Source of the DNA: CAYHCE01 sp964355015
Lineage (GTDB): Bacteria > Cyanobacteriota > Cyanobacteriia > PCC-6307 > Cyanobiaceae
Direction: 5' to 3'
Length of the DNA: 37,889 bases
Assembly (NCBI GenBank): GCA_964355015.1
Contig: CAYHCE010000030.1
Location: 1 to 37,889 of the forward strand
The translations under genes and the position numbers were made by a program. Every line of letters begins with the position of its first letter. The first letter of the stretch is position 1. Positions 24,569 through 32,869 of the stretch are shown here, one piece after another. Under the pieces are notes generated by a model. That model searched no databases. It was not told the DNA's origin and saw only the letters and a program-made list of their open reading frames with translations.

Positions 24569-25627
24569 GTGAGCTGTGCCACCCCTCGGCGGGCCCGTTC
24601 CTTCCTGCCCGCCGCCGCCTACCTCTCGGCCGAGGTGGCCCAGAGGGAACGCCTGCACTATGCCCCGCGCTTCTGGCATCCACTGGCGCCCGTGGCGAGC
24701 CTGCCGCCCGGCGCGGTGCTGGCCCTCGACCTGCTCGATCTGCCGGTCCTGCTCAGCCATGTCCCCGGCGAAGCTCCGCGCGCCTTCCTGAACCGCTGTC
24801 CCCACCGGGGGGTGGCCTTCCTGCCGAGCGAGGCGCCGACACCGCTGGCTGCCGGGCGTCCCTGCCGCCGGCTGGTCTGCCCCTACCACGGCTGGACCTA
24901 CGACCTGAGCGGCAAGCTGCTGGCGGCCGCCCGCGAAGCGGAGTTTCTCGATCCCTTCGAGCGCAGTGCCTGGCCCCTGGAGTCCCTCGCCTGTCAGGCG
25001 CGCGGCGGCATGCTCTGGGTGGCGATCGGCCCGGATCCGATCCCCCTGGCCGAGCAGCTCGACCTGGTGCTCGAGGAAGCCGGCGACCAGTTCGATCGAC
25101 CGCGGGTGCGGCTGGCCGGTCTCGAGCGCGAACTGGCCTGCAACTGGAAGATCGCCCATGACAACACCCTCGACGACTACCACGTCGCCATCGCCCATCC
25201 GACGACGCTGCACCGGGAGCAGGGACCGGTGCGGCACTACCGCCACCGGCTGGGCGGCCATGTGAACCTGCTGGCTACGCCCGCAGCCGACGCAACGACG
25301 GAGTTCCTCACCTTCGGGCTGCCCCCCTGGACCCACCTGCTGCTCTGGCCCGACGGACGGCTGGTGGTCCTCCACTTCCCGCCCCTGGACCAGCAGCGTT
25401 GCCGCCTGCAGCTGTGGCTGCTGGGTGATCCCGCCCAGGGCCACCGGGGCGAGGAGTGGCTGGCCGAGCTGCAACGCTTCCTGGAGGAGGACCGGGGCCT
25501 GGTGGAAGCTGCGCAGCGGGGCTACGCCAGCGGCCTGCGGCCCGGCCCGCCCCATCGCCTTGAGCAGCGGATCCTGCATCAGCAGGCGCTCTACGCCGGC
25601 GTGATGGGGGAAGCCCCAGCCGCCTGA
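24569..25627 (+). CDS. Rieske non-heme iron oxygenase, alpha-subunit type
   Basis: This 352-aa oxygenase has its Rieske 2Fe-2S site at Cys77, His79, Cys104 and His107 (NRCPHRG and CPYHGW), with a longer than usual spacer. The mononuclear iron site appears in NWKIAHDNTLDDYHVAIAHP, with His205 and His210. It ends with EEDRGLVEAAQRGYASG, where the third carboxylate ligand is expected. Related enzymes hydroxylate or N-demethylate small amines such as betaines and carnitine. It starts with GTG three bases after the ATPase stop, so it belongs to the guanidine operon. Oxidative dealkylation of methylated or alkylated guanidine is my inference. A reductase partner is not in the window. Confidence 0.88.
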   Translation: MSCATPRRARSFLPAAAYLSAEVAQRERLHYAPRFWHPLAPVASLPPGAVLALDLLDLPVLLSHVPGEAPRAFLNRCPHRGVAFLPSEAPTPLAAGRPCRRLVCPYHGWTYDLSGKLLAAAREAEFLDPFERSAWPLESLACQARGGMLWVAIGPDPIPLAEQLDLVLEEAGDQFDRPRVRLAGLERELACNWKIAHDNTLDDYHVAIAHPTTLHREQGPVRHYRHRLGGHVNLLATPAADATTEFLTFGLPPWTHLLLWPDGRLVVLHFPPLDQQRCRLQLWLLGDPAQGHRGEEWLAELQRFLEEDRGLVEAAQRGYASGLRPGPPHRLEQRILHQQALYAGVMGEAPAA

Positions 25628-26523
25628 TCCTCCTGCTGCGGCGGAGACGACTCCGCCAGTTCCCGCCGCAGCCAGGCCGCCATGGCACTGTTGATCGCCA
25701 GCAGATCCGCCACCGGCTGGTCGGTGAACGGCAGGGTGGGCATGTAGCCGTCGGGCCCGAATTCCGGCGTCAGGGTGAGCCGTGGCCGCCCCCGTTGACG
25801 GGCCCGCTCGGCGAACAGCCGCCAGCAGGCCCGATGGGCCGCCAGGGCGCCGGCATGCTCGGGCGCGAACGGGTGGCTGACCTGGGGGCCCTGGGCATGG
25901 CCCACACGGGCGTGCAGGTGATCGACCCGATCGGCCATCGCCTGGATCGGGGCCAGTTCCGGTGTCATCAGGCGCTCGCTTGCCACGCACCAGTGGCTGA
26001 TGTCGGCGGTGAGCCGCAGGCCCGGATACCGGTCCAGCCAGGCCCCGATCCGCCAGGGGTCGGCCAGGCTGCGGGAGCGGTGGGTCTCGAAGCTCACCGG
26101 CAGGGGGCTGGCGACGGCCAGATCCAGAACGCGATCCCAGAACCACCGCTGCTGCTCCCAGGGCCAGCTGTCGCTGCCGGTGATCACGCTCACGCCCAGC
26201 GGTTCGAGCGCCCGGCAGGATTCCAGCTGGGCGGCGAGCTGTTCCAGATGCCCCTAGGGCGACAGGGCCAGATCGGGTACATAGTCACCGCCGGTGACGA
26301 GTTCCAGCATCAGGGCCAGGCCCGACACAGCCAACCTGCCCGCCACCACCGCGGGCTCCAGGCCAGCGAGCGCCGGATGGCACAGGTTCGCCTCCAGACC
26401 GTCGAAGCCGTGCTGCCGCGCCCGCTCGATCGCCTCGACCAGGCTGCCCTGGAAACCCCAGAGGCTCTGCAGCACAACGATCTCCACTTCCTTCGCCAAG
26501 GGATCACCACGCCGCGGGTTCAC
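25591..26523 (-). pseudogene. Sugar-phosphate isomerase/epimerase-like gene with in-frame amber stop
   Basis: The reverse strand encodes a xylose-isomerase-like TIM barrel. The first part runs VEIVVLQSLWGFQGSLVEAI, ARQHGFDGLEANLCHPALAG and so on; the second part continues with VSVITGSDSWPWEQQRW, PVSFETHRSRSLADPW, LTADISHWCVASERL and TPEFGPDGYMPTLPF. Both parts are in the same frame, separated only by TAG at 26254-26256 in the context SP-stop-GHLEQLAAQLES. A single C-to-T change of a glutamine codon would explain it. Otherwise no decay is visible, so the mutation is recent or a sequence error. The gene ends 37 bp inside the convergent Rieske gene. The start is probably GTG. Confidence 0.85.
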
Positions 26524-26568
26524 CCCTCCACCGGCGCTGAACAGCCGCCAGCATGGCGACAGCTGACC

Positions 26569-26745
26569 TCAGGCGTCAGCCGCAGGCTCCACCTCCAGGA
26601 GATCCGGCTGGATGCCGAGATACACGGCTTCGCGGAACAGGGCGCGCTTGGACTCCGTATCGCCACGGCTGCGGGCCTCGGCGTAGCGCTGACGCAGTGA
26701 CCGGACCAGGGCCTGCTGGCGAGGATCCTGGGCGATGGCAACCAT
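26569..26745 (-). CDS. Small 58-aa helical protein
   Basis: This 58-codon gene starts MVAIAQDPRQQALV and continues with VRSLRQRYAEARSRGDTES, ALFREAVYLGIQP and an acidic end. It has no cysteines, signal or membrane segment and is probably two helices. Its composition and clean ATG suggest a real gene. I recall no named family. It lies 45 nt upstream of the TIM-barrel gene on the same strand and diverges from the P-type ATPase gene, with only 71 nt between the two starts. Confidence 0.6.
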   Translation of the reverse strand: MVAIAQDPRQQALVRSLRQRYAEARSRGDTESKRALFREAVYLGIQPDLLEVEPAADA

Positions 26746-26816
26746 GTGTGCTCTCCCGGGCAGCTACTGCCCCGTGGATGGTTTTCGATCAGCCTACCGA
26801 GATCGAGGTCAGCACG

Positions 26817-29360
26817 ATGCAGGCGACGGATCCGAGGGCACCGTTCTGGAGCGTTCCGCTCGAAACGCTGTTTCAGGAGCTGGGCACGGGCCCCGAGGGG
26901 TTCACGAGCGAGGAGGCGGCACGGCGGCTGAGCCGCTGCGGACCCAACAGCCTGGCGCCGGCCTCCCGCGGCGGGGCAGCGTTGCTGCTGCTGCACCAGT
27001 TCACCAGCCCGATCATCCTGATCCTCACAGGGGCGGCTGTTCTCTCGTTCCTGCTCGACTCGCCCACCGACGGGCTGATCATCCTGGCCATCGTGGTGAT
27101 CAGCGGCCTGCTGGGGTTCTGGCAGGAGAACGGCGCCGCCCGGGCCGTGCAGCAACTGCTGAAAACGGTGGAGGCCACCACCTGCGTGCGGCGCGAGGGC
27201 AGCGAACGGCGCCTTCCCGTCGCCCAGGTGGTGCCCGGGGACCTGCTCGTGCTCTCGGCAGGGGCCGGTATCCCCGCCGACTGCCGGGTGATCGAGGAAC
27301 GGGATCTCAGCCTCGACGAGGCCGCCCTCACCGGGGAGAGCTTTCCGGTGAGCAAGCATCCGGGGGTGCTCGCGGCCGACACCCCCCTGGCGGGGCGAAG
27401 CAACGTCCTCTTCCTCGGCACCCACGTGGTCAGCGGCACCGGTCTGGCGCTGGTGGTGAAAACGGGAAAGGCCACAGCGTTCGGATCGATCGCCGACCGG
27501 CTGCGGCTGCGCAGCCCCGAGACGGAGTTCGAGCGCGGTGTGCGCCGTTTCGGGGCCTTGCTCCTGGAGGTGACGCTGGTGCTGGTGTTCAGCATCTTCG
27601 CCCTCAACGTCTACCTGCAGCGCCCGGTGATCGATTCCTTCCTGTTCGCCCTGGCGCTGGGGGTGGGCCTGACGCCGCAGCTGCTGCCGGCGATCATCAG
27701 CGTCAACCTGGCGCAGGGGGCCAGGCGTATGGCGGCCCAGCAGGTGATCGTCAAGCGCCTCGCCGCGATCGAGAACTTCGGCAGCCTGTCGATCCTCTGC
27801 TCCGACAAGACCGGCACGCTCACCGAAGGCACGGCACGGGTGGCCCGCAGCGGCGGCATCGATGGCGAGACCAGCGATCGGGTCCTGTTGCATGCCTTCG
27901 TGAACGCCAGCTTCGAGACGGGCTTCACCAATCCGATCGACGAGGGGATCCGGGCTGAGTGTGGCTTCGATCTCACGGGCTGGAGCAAGCTCGACGAGAT
28001 CCCCTTCGACTTTGTCCGCAAGCGGCAGAGCATCCTGGCCCGCACGGACGGGGCCCCGATCCTGATCACCAAGGGAGCGCTCAACAAGGTGCTGGAGGTG
28101 TGCCGGCTGGCAGAGCGGCCCGATGGCTCCACCGTTCCCCTGGGCGAAGTGGAAGCGGAGATCCGGCGGATCTATGCCGATTGGAGTGCTGAGGGCTATC
28201 GCCTGCTGGGCGTGGCGGTACGCCGCTGGGAGCCGCAGGGGGCGGCCGTGCCGCTGGCGGTGGGCCGCGATGCCGAGGCGGAGATGACTTTCCTGGGCAT
28301 GCTGGCCCTCAGCGATCCGCTCAAGCCGGGCATCCAGAGGACGGTGACCGCCCTGGACGGGATGGGGGTGCGGCTGAAGCTGATCACCGGCGACAACGCC
28401 CTGGTGGCGGCGCGGATCGGGCGTGAGGCGGGCCTGCGCAATCCGGAGGTGGTGACCGGAGCGCAGCTGCGCCGCCTCAGCGATGAGGCCCTGCCTGTAC
28501 GCGCCTCCGAGGTCGATGTCTTCGCCGAGATCGAACCGAACCAGAAGGAGCGGCTGATCCTGGCGCTGCGCCGCGCCGGCCACGTGGTGGGCTACATGGG
28601 CGATGGCATCAACGACGCACCGGCCCTTCACGCCGCCGATGTGAGCCTGTCGGTGCAGGGGGCGGTGGACGTGGCCAAGGAGGCGGCCGACATCGTGCTG
28701 CTCGAGGCCGATCTGGGGGTGCTGCAGGCGGGCATCCGCGAGGGCCGGCGCACCTTCGCCAACACGCTCAAATACGTGTTCATGGCCACGAGCGCCAATT
28801 TCGGCAACATGTTCAGCATGGCCGGGGCCTCGGTGTTGCTGCCCTTCCTGCCCCTGCTGCCCAAGCAGATCCTGCTCACCAACCTGCTCACCGATCTGCC
28901 CGAGATGACGATCGCCACCGACCGTGTCGATCCGGACTGGATCGATCGGCCGCACCGCTGGAGCCTCCCGTTCATCAAGCGGTTCATGATCACCTTCGGC
29001 CTGGTGAGTTCTCTCTACGACTACCTCACCTTCGGCGTGCTGCTGTGGGTGCTGCGGGCCGATGCCGCCCAGTTCCGCACCGGCTGGTTCATGGAGTCGG
29101 TGATCTCCGCCGCCTCGATCGTGCTGGTGATCCGCACCCGCGGGCCCCTGTTCCGCAGCCGGCCCTCCCGCTGGCTGATCGCCGCCACGCTGGTGGTGAT
29201 CGGCGCCACCCTGCTGCTGCCCTGGACGCCACTGGGCGCACTGTTCGGCTTCGTGCCCCTGCCCGCCACGTTCCTGGCCCTGATGGCCCTCATCCTCTTC
29301 GCCTACGTGGTCAGCGCCGAGCGGGCCAAGGGCTGGTTCTACCGTCACATCGCCAGCTGA
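26817..29360 (+). CDS. mgtA: MgtA-like magnesium-translocating P-type ATPase
   Basis: This 847-aa P3-type cation ATPase has an actuator-domain TGES (LTGESFPVSKHPG), the phosphorylation motif DKTGTLTEG with Asp330, TGDNALVAARIG, and the hinge MGDGINDAPALHAAD. The C-terminal membrane half has SANFGNMFSMAGASVLLPFL and LLTNLLTDLPEMTIA, characteristic of MgtA-type pumps. These usually import magnesium. The ATG giving MQATDPRAPFW is chosen because earlier in-frame codons overlap the divergent 58-aa gene and its promoter. No magnesium riboswitch is possible in the 71-nt gap. Ion specificity is inferred from the family. Confidence 0.9.
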   Translation: MQATDPRAPFWSVPLETLFQELGTGPEGFTSEEAARRLSRCGPNSLAPASRGGAALLLLHQFTSPIILILTGAAVLSFLLDSPTDGLIILAIVVISGLLGFWQENGAARAVQQLLKTVEATTCVRREGSERRLPVAQVVPGDLLVLSAGAGIPADCRVIEERDLSLDEAALTGESFPVSKHPGVLAADTPLAGRSNVLFLGTHVVSGTGLALVVKTGKATAFGSIADRLRLRSPETEFERGVRRFGALLLEVTLVLVFSIFALNVYLQRPVIDSFLFALALGVGLTPQLLPAIISVNLAQGARRMAAQQVIVKRLAAIENFGSLSILCSDKTGTLTEGTARVARSGGIDGETSDRVLLHAFVNASFETGFTNPIDEGIRAECGFDLTGWSKLDEIPFDFVRKRQSILARTDGAPILITKGALNKVLEVCRLAERPDGSTVPLGEVEAEIRRIYADWSAEGYRLLGVAVRRWEPQGAAVPLAVGRDAEAEMTFLGMLALSDPLKPGIQRTVTALDGMGVRLKLITGDNALVAARIGREAGLRNPEVVTGAQLRRLSDEALPVRASEVDVFAEIEPNQKERLILALRRAGHVVGYMGDGINDAPALHAADVSLSVQGAVDVAKEAADIVLLEADLGVLQAGIREGRRTFANTLKYVFMATSANFGNMFSMAGASVLLPFLPLLPKQILLTNLLTDLPEMTIATDRVDPDWIDRPHRWSLPFIKRFMITFGLVSSLYDYLTFGVLLWVLRADAAQFRTGWFMESVISAASIVLVIRTRGPLFRSRPSRWLIAATLVVIGATLLLPWTPLGALFGFVPLPATFLALMALILFAYVVSAERAKGWFYRHIAS

Positions 29361-29368
29361 TGGGATGG

Positions 29369-30244
29369 CTACGTCACTGCTGGCTTCCCCGGCGTCCGGA
29401 TCGGCAGGTCGGTCAGCGGTGAGTCGCCCAGCGCCCTTGCCAGTTCACGACGCCAGTGCTGGGGCAGTTGCCAGTGGGTGGCGCCGCGCAGGATGCGACC
29501 GGCGTAGTCGGCGCTGGGGCTGAGGCCCTCGCCGCTCCAGGCGGGCGTCGGCACGTAGGTCGACACCCTGAAGCGCTCCCCTGCCAGGGTCGTCACCCTG
29601 ACGCTCTGGTGGCGGTAGTGGCCGTTCGCCACCCCTTCGCAGCGATCCAGCGCACGCCGATCGTCCGGGGCGAGGTGGTGCACCACACCCCAGCAGTGGG
29701 CGGCGGGGTCGGGGTGGATGCCCGCCACCCCCTCCCCAGCACGGCCGGCCCGGATCTTGCTGATCGCCCAGCGCCAACCGTTCAGCCGCACCACCAGACC
29801 GCTGCCATCCCATCGAGAGCAGCGCCGCCCCAGCTGATCCGGGCACAGATTCGAGCCATAGCTGAACACCGGCACGGTGCCCCAGTCGGCGAAGGACACC
29901 AGCGGCAGACCTCTCACCTGTTCGGGCTGCCCCACATAGACCCAGGCCGCCTCGCCATCGGTGAGGCGGAGCACCTGGCGGACGTACTCGCGGGGAACCT
30001 CCTCCAGCACATCCAGATGTCTCAGACCCTGGTCATCCACTGCGTACAGCTCGCCATGGATGAGGGGTGCGTGGCCTGGTGGGCCGGCTGCCGAAGCCTC
30101 GGTCCGCACCGCTTTCGGGTAGGGCCCCAGATCGTGCAGAAGGGCTCCGGCCAACCGGCGTCGCCCCAGGCACACCGCCCCGGCAAGCCAGTGGTGATTG
30201 CACTCACCGCGCTTGAGCGTGCCGTAGACGAAAACCTGGTGCAT
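29369..30244 (-). CDS. Tandem gamma-glutamylcyclotransferase-like two-domain protein
   Basis: This 291-aa protein carries two related domains. Residues 1-125 start MHQVFVYGTLKRGECNHHWL, the nucleotide-like binding loop of YtfP/GGACT-type proteins, with HGELYAVDDQGLRHLDVLEE supplying the expected acidic residue. Residues about 140-291 start VPVFSYGSNLCPDQLGRRC, the loop of the larger GGCT-like type. Such enzymes release 5-oxoproline from gamma-glutamyl amines or peptides. The fusion of two types is unusual. Its gene converges on mgtA with nine bases between stops. A link to gamma-glutamyl products of the two GlnT enzymes is possible but only suggested by proximity. Confidence 0.82.
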   Translation of the reverse strand: MHQVFVYGTLKRGECNHHWLAGAVCLGRRRLAGALLHDLGPYPKAVRTEASAAGPPGHAPLIHGELYAVDDQGLRHLDVLEEVPREYVRQVLRLTDGEAAWVYVGQPEQVRGLPLVSFADWGTVPVFSYGSNLCPDQLGRRCSRWDGSGLVVRLNGWRWAISKIRAGRAGEGVAGIHPDPAAHCWGVVHHLAPDDRRALDRCEGVANGHYRHQSVRVTTLAGERFRVSTYVPTPAWSGEGLSPSADYAGRILRGATHWQLPQHWRRELARALGDSPLTDLPIRTPGKPAVT

Positions 30245-30270
30245 GGCGTGGGGCAGCTGGCAGGGCGCCG

Positions 30271-30729
30271 TCACTCCGTACGGACCCCGGGGGGATCTGA
30301 CGATCTGAGGGGGTCGGGTTCCATGCCCCACTGCTCCCGGATCGAAGCGCAGCTGAGTTCCCAGGCATGCTCCATCGAAGCCAGCGGAGCCGTGCGGCTG
30401 GAGGGCTCCACCCCGCGCTGGTTCATCTCACGCTGCAGCTGCTCGCGGAACGCCTCGAATTCCCTCAGCAGCGTGTCGACCTGTTCCCGACCGCCGAAGG
30501 CCTGACGCATCTCCGCATGGCCGACCGAGAGCTGCAGGGTGGAGAGATGGTCCGCGAGCCAGGCCCACTCGTAGCGGAGCATGGCGTCGCTGCAGGCCTG
30601 AAGGTTCCCGCGGTAGGTCTGCAGATGGTCCTGCAGCGATGACGGGCCTGCCGGACCGGGCCGGGGCTCGCCGGCAGGAGCGGCGGCCCGTTCCCGCAAT
30701 CGGCCCATGATCTCGCGCAGGTAACTCAT
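30271..30729 (-). CDS. Hypothetical helical protein
   Basis: This 152-aa protein begins MSYLREIMGRLRERAAA. It has a Pro/Gly-rich linker, then long amphipathic helices (LQDHLQTYRGNLQACSDAML, YEWAWLADHLSTLQLS, VDTLLREFEAFREQLQREM) and ends in a polar tail. No family is recognised, and no signal or membrane segment is present. It lies between the cyclotransferase-like gene (26 nt downstream) and a DCC-family gene on the same strand, probably in one transcript. Confidence 0.65.
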   Translation of the reverse strand: MSYLREIMGRLRERAAAPAGEPRPGPAGPSSLQDHLQTYRGNLQACSDAMLRYEWAWLADHLSTLQLSVGHAEMRQAFGGREQVDTLLREFEAFREQLQREMNQRGVEPSSRTAPLASMEHAWELSCASIREQWGMEPDPLRSSDPPGVRTE

Positions 30730-30792
30730 GCGGCGAAGACAGCTCCCGACCGAGACTAGGCCCGCCGGCCCTGGGCTCACCCGGGGGGCCGG

Positions 30793-31251
30793 TCAGGGAT
30801 CGACCGGCAGGCCCTTCAGCAGCAGGGCCAGGCGGCGCGCCCCCAGCAGCAGGGGGTACAGCCTCTGGCTGCGGGCAGGGCTGGCGAACACCGCCGTGAG
30901 CAGGGCCAGCAGGCCGGCGTCGGGCCGCAGCTGGGAGCAGAGCCGGCTCACCGCATCGGCGCCATGCCAGCAGCGTTCCCCCTCGATCAGCACCGCACCG
31001 TCGGCCAGGTCGAAGCCCCTTCGCTGCAGCTGCCGGCGCAGCTCCCGATCGGCACGGCCATCGAGGGTCTGCAGTCGGGGCTGCCCGCCGTGCCGTTCGC
31101 TCATCGCCGCGAACCGGTGGCAGAACGGACAACCCCCGTCGAAGACGAGCTGGATCGGAGCCGCCTCGGTCCGCAGGGATCCTGCCGAAGCGGCGGAGCC
31201 GGTGCCGGTGGGGCCGGCGGAGGAGGGGGCGTTCAGGGGCAGTTCAGGCAC
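30793..31251 (-). CDS. DCC/DUF393 thiol-disulfide oxidoreductase-like protein
   Basis: This 152-aa protein has the family's eponymous motif in QLVFDGGCPFCHRFAAM (DxxCxxC), then LQTLDGRADRELRRQL and a C-terminal LYPLLLGARRLALLL. Such proteins have a thioredoxin-like fold with a CxxC redox pair. The first 30 residues are a low-complexity Ala/Ser/Gly extension. It starts six bases after the GNAT gene stop, suggesting one operon. A second DCC protein lies at 32870-33301. The partner protein is unknown. Confidence 0.82.
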   Translation of the reverse strand: MPELPLNAPSSAGPTGTGSAASAGSLRTEAAPIQLVFDGGCPFCHRFAAMSERHGGQPRLQTLDGRADRELRRQLQRRGFDLADGAVLIEGERCWHGADAVSRLCSQLRPDAGLLALLTAVFASPARSQRLYPLLLGARRLALLLKGLPVDP

Positions 31252-31257
31252 GGCAGC

Positions 31258-32145
31258 TCAGCCCAGCTCCAGACAGGCCAGACCGTAGACATCCTGCAGC
31301 GGGATCGCAGGAGGGACGCCCCGGTACATGCGGGTCGTGCGGCCACTGACAGCGAAGCCCCGTTCCTCCAGCAGCCGCCGGGCCCGGGGGTTGGCCTCGG
31401 GGGCATCGATCAGCACGGGACCGACCCGCTCGGAGCAGAGCCGATCCAGCAGGGCGCCGGCCAGCGGCGGACCGTCCGCCAGCAGCGGGCCCAGGCGCCA
31501 GCCCAGGCCACCGGCGCCCTCCGGCAGCAGACAGGGACGGATCCGGCCGAAGCCCCGGCAGCAGCCGAGTTCATCGCGCACTACCTCCACATCACCCCCA
31601 GGCTGCCGCAGCCACTCGCCGAGGAAGAGGGGGCGCGGGGTGGCTTCGTGCCGGGCGTCGTACGCCAGCACCATGGCCGGCGCCGCGGCGTCGCCGGGAA
31701 TCAGGGCATGGCCGGGCGGCAGCGGCGCGGCGCTGCAGCGGGGACGGCTGGCGGCGGGCAGACGCCAGCGCAGGGTGTCGTAGGCGGGCTCGAATCCCCA
31801 GCCGCCATAGTCGGTCAGCCGATCGGGGGCTGCCTCCAGCCCGATGCAGGCCACGGGTTCGAGCTGGGCGAGGGCATGTCGCCACAGCGCCAACCCGTAG
31901 CCCCTGCCGCGGTAGGCGGGCCGCACCAGGAACAGGCCGATGAAGCCGTAGCTGGCGTCGTAGCGCACCCCTGAGATGCAACCCACCGGCTCGCCATCGA
32001 GGCAACCGACCCAGAGGCCCCGCGCCTCGGTGTGGTGATAGATGCCGGTGTCGCCGATGCCGGGACAGAAGCCCTCCAGCCGGGCCCATTCCGTCACCAG
32101 CGGCAGGTCGGGCTCGGCCATCGGCCGGATGGTGAAGGCGGCCAT
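31258..32145 (-). CDS. GNAT acetyltransferase with C-terminal accessory domain
   Basis: This 295-aa protein has an N-terminal GNAT domain (FTIRPMAEPDLPLV, then IGLFLVRPAYRGRGYGLALW as the acetyl-CoA motif A). A second half of about 150 residues (GGLGWRLGPLLADGPPLAGA, VLIDAPEANPRARRLLEERG) is typical of the YitH-like tandem GNAT arrangement. The start MAAFTIRP is clear. It is the first gene of the leftward unit that includes the DCC protein and reads away from the cyAbrB pair. The substrate is unknown. Confidence 0.85.
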   Translation of the reverse strand: MAAFTIRPMAEPDLPLVTEWARLEGFCPGIGDTGIYHHTEARGLWVGCLDGEPVGCISGVRYDASYGFIGLFLVRPAYRGRGYGLALWRHALAQLEPVACIGLEAAPDRLTDYGGWGFEPAYDTLRWRLPAASRPRCSAAPLPPGHALIPGDAAAPAMVLAYDARHEATPRPLFLGEWLRQPGGDVEVVRDELGCCRGFGRIRPCLLPEGAGGLGWRLGPLLADGPPLAGALLDRLCSERVGPVLIDAPEANPRARRLLEERGFAVSGRTTRMYRGVPPAIPLQDVYGLACLELG

Positions 32146-32355
32146 GGGCGATGGCGGTATCGCACCTCAGTCATCCTGCCGCAGCCTCTCCCGCTGGGTG
32201 GATGGAACCTCGTCGCTGTGTCATCGGTCGACACCAGGGCGCGGTGATCGGTACCCGGTGCAGAGGAGAGAGATTCAGCTGGAGTGATCACATCCAGGCG
32301 GGTTTCTGGCTCGAAATCCCGGCTGCCTATCGAAGCCAAGCAACTCCTTGATTGC

Positions 32356-32361
32356 TATGAT
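32356..32361 (+). promoter_or_regulatory. -10 element of the first cyAbrB gene
   Basis: TATGAT lies with its last base 26 nt before the ATG at 32387. The second cyAbrB gene has TATTCT at exactly the same distance. This placement supports the downstream ATG over the one at 32348. Confidence 0.5.
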
Positions 32362-32386
32362 TCAGCAGATGCAGAACACAAACCTC

Positions 32387-32755
32387 ATGCTCACCGGCTC
32401 CGAAATGCTCGCCAAGGTCAAGGAACTGGGTGATGCCTCCAAGTCCGACCTTGTTCGCAGCTGCGGCTACGTGAGCACCAAGAAAGACGGCGGCGAGCGG
32501 CTGAACTTCACGGCCTTCTATGAAGCCCTCCTGGAAGCCAAGGGCGTCAGCCTGGGCTCCGGAGCCGGGGCCGGAGCCGGCAGGAGCGGCCGCAAGCTGA
32601 GCTACGTCACCAAGGTGCAGTTCAATGGCAACCTGCTGATCGGCAAGGCCTACACGGCCCTGATCGACCTCAAGCCCGGCGACGAGTTCCAGATCAAGCT
32701 CGGCCGCAAGCAGATCCGCCTGGTGCCCGTCGGTGGTGAGGAGGACGAAGAGTGA
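32387..32755 (+). CDS. cyAbrB-family transcriptional regulator, first copy
   Basis: This 122-aa cyanobacterial AbrB-type DNA-binding protein begins MLTGSEMLAKVKELGDASKS and contains YVSTKKDGGERLNFTAFYEA. After a glycine-rich linker (GSGAGAGAGRSG) comes the swapped-hairpin AbrB region with FNGNLLIGKAYT, LKPGDEFQIKLGRK and QIRLVPVG, then an acidic tail. cyAbrB proteins regulate nitrogen and carbon metabolism genes. The ATG chosen gives the same start and length as the paralogue at 33448-33816. A longer form from 32348 would begin upstream of the likely -10 element. Confidence 0.9.
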   Translation: MLTGSEMLAKVKELGDASKSDLVRSCGYVSTKKDGGERLNFTAFYEALLEAKGVSLGSGAGAGAGRSGRKLSYVTKVQFNGNLLIGKAYTALIDLKPGDEFQIKLGRKQIRLVPVGGEEDEE

Positions 32756-32869
32756 GTCGGGGCGCATGCCTGTAAGGCCGGCTGAGCCGGCAGGCGCAGT
32801 GTGTCTTCCCTGGCCCGAGGCCGCCGGCTGGGCAGGCGCTCTGCGCGAACCTGCCCTTAGGGTCAGGGC

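Noticed and set aside
22961..26146. Reverse-strand open frame of about 1060 codons opposite the transporter and Rieske genes
   Set aside because: It is an antisense shadow produced by GC-rich codons; the sequence is His/Gln/Gly-rich without motifs, while the forward genes have full family signatures.
26520..29348. Reverse-strand open frame of about 940 codons opposite the P-type ATPase
   Set aside because: Low-complexity His/Gln/Asp-rich translation typical of the complement of a GC-rich gene; mgtA on the other strand is unambiguous.
32348..32386. Longer start for the first cyAbrB gene
   Set aside because: The upstream ATG precedes the likely -10 element, and the shorter form matches the paralogue in start and length.
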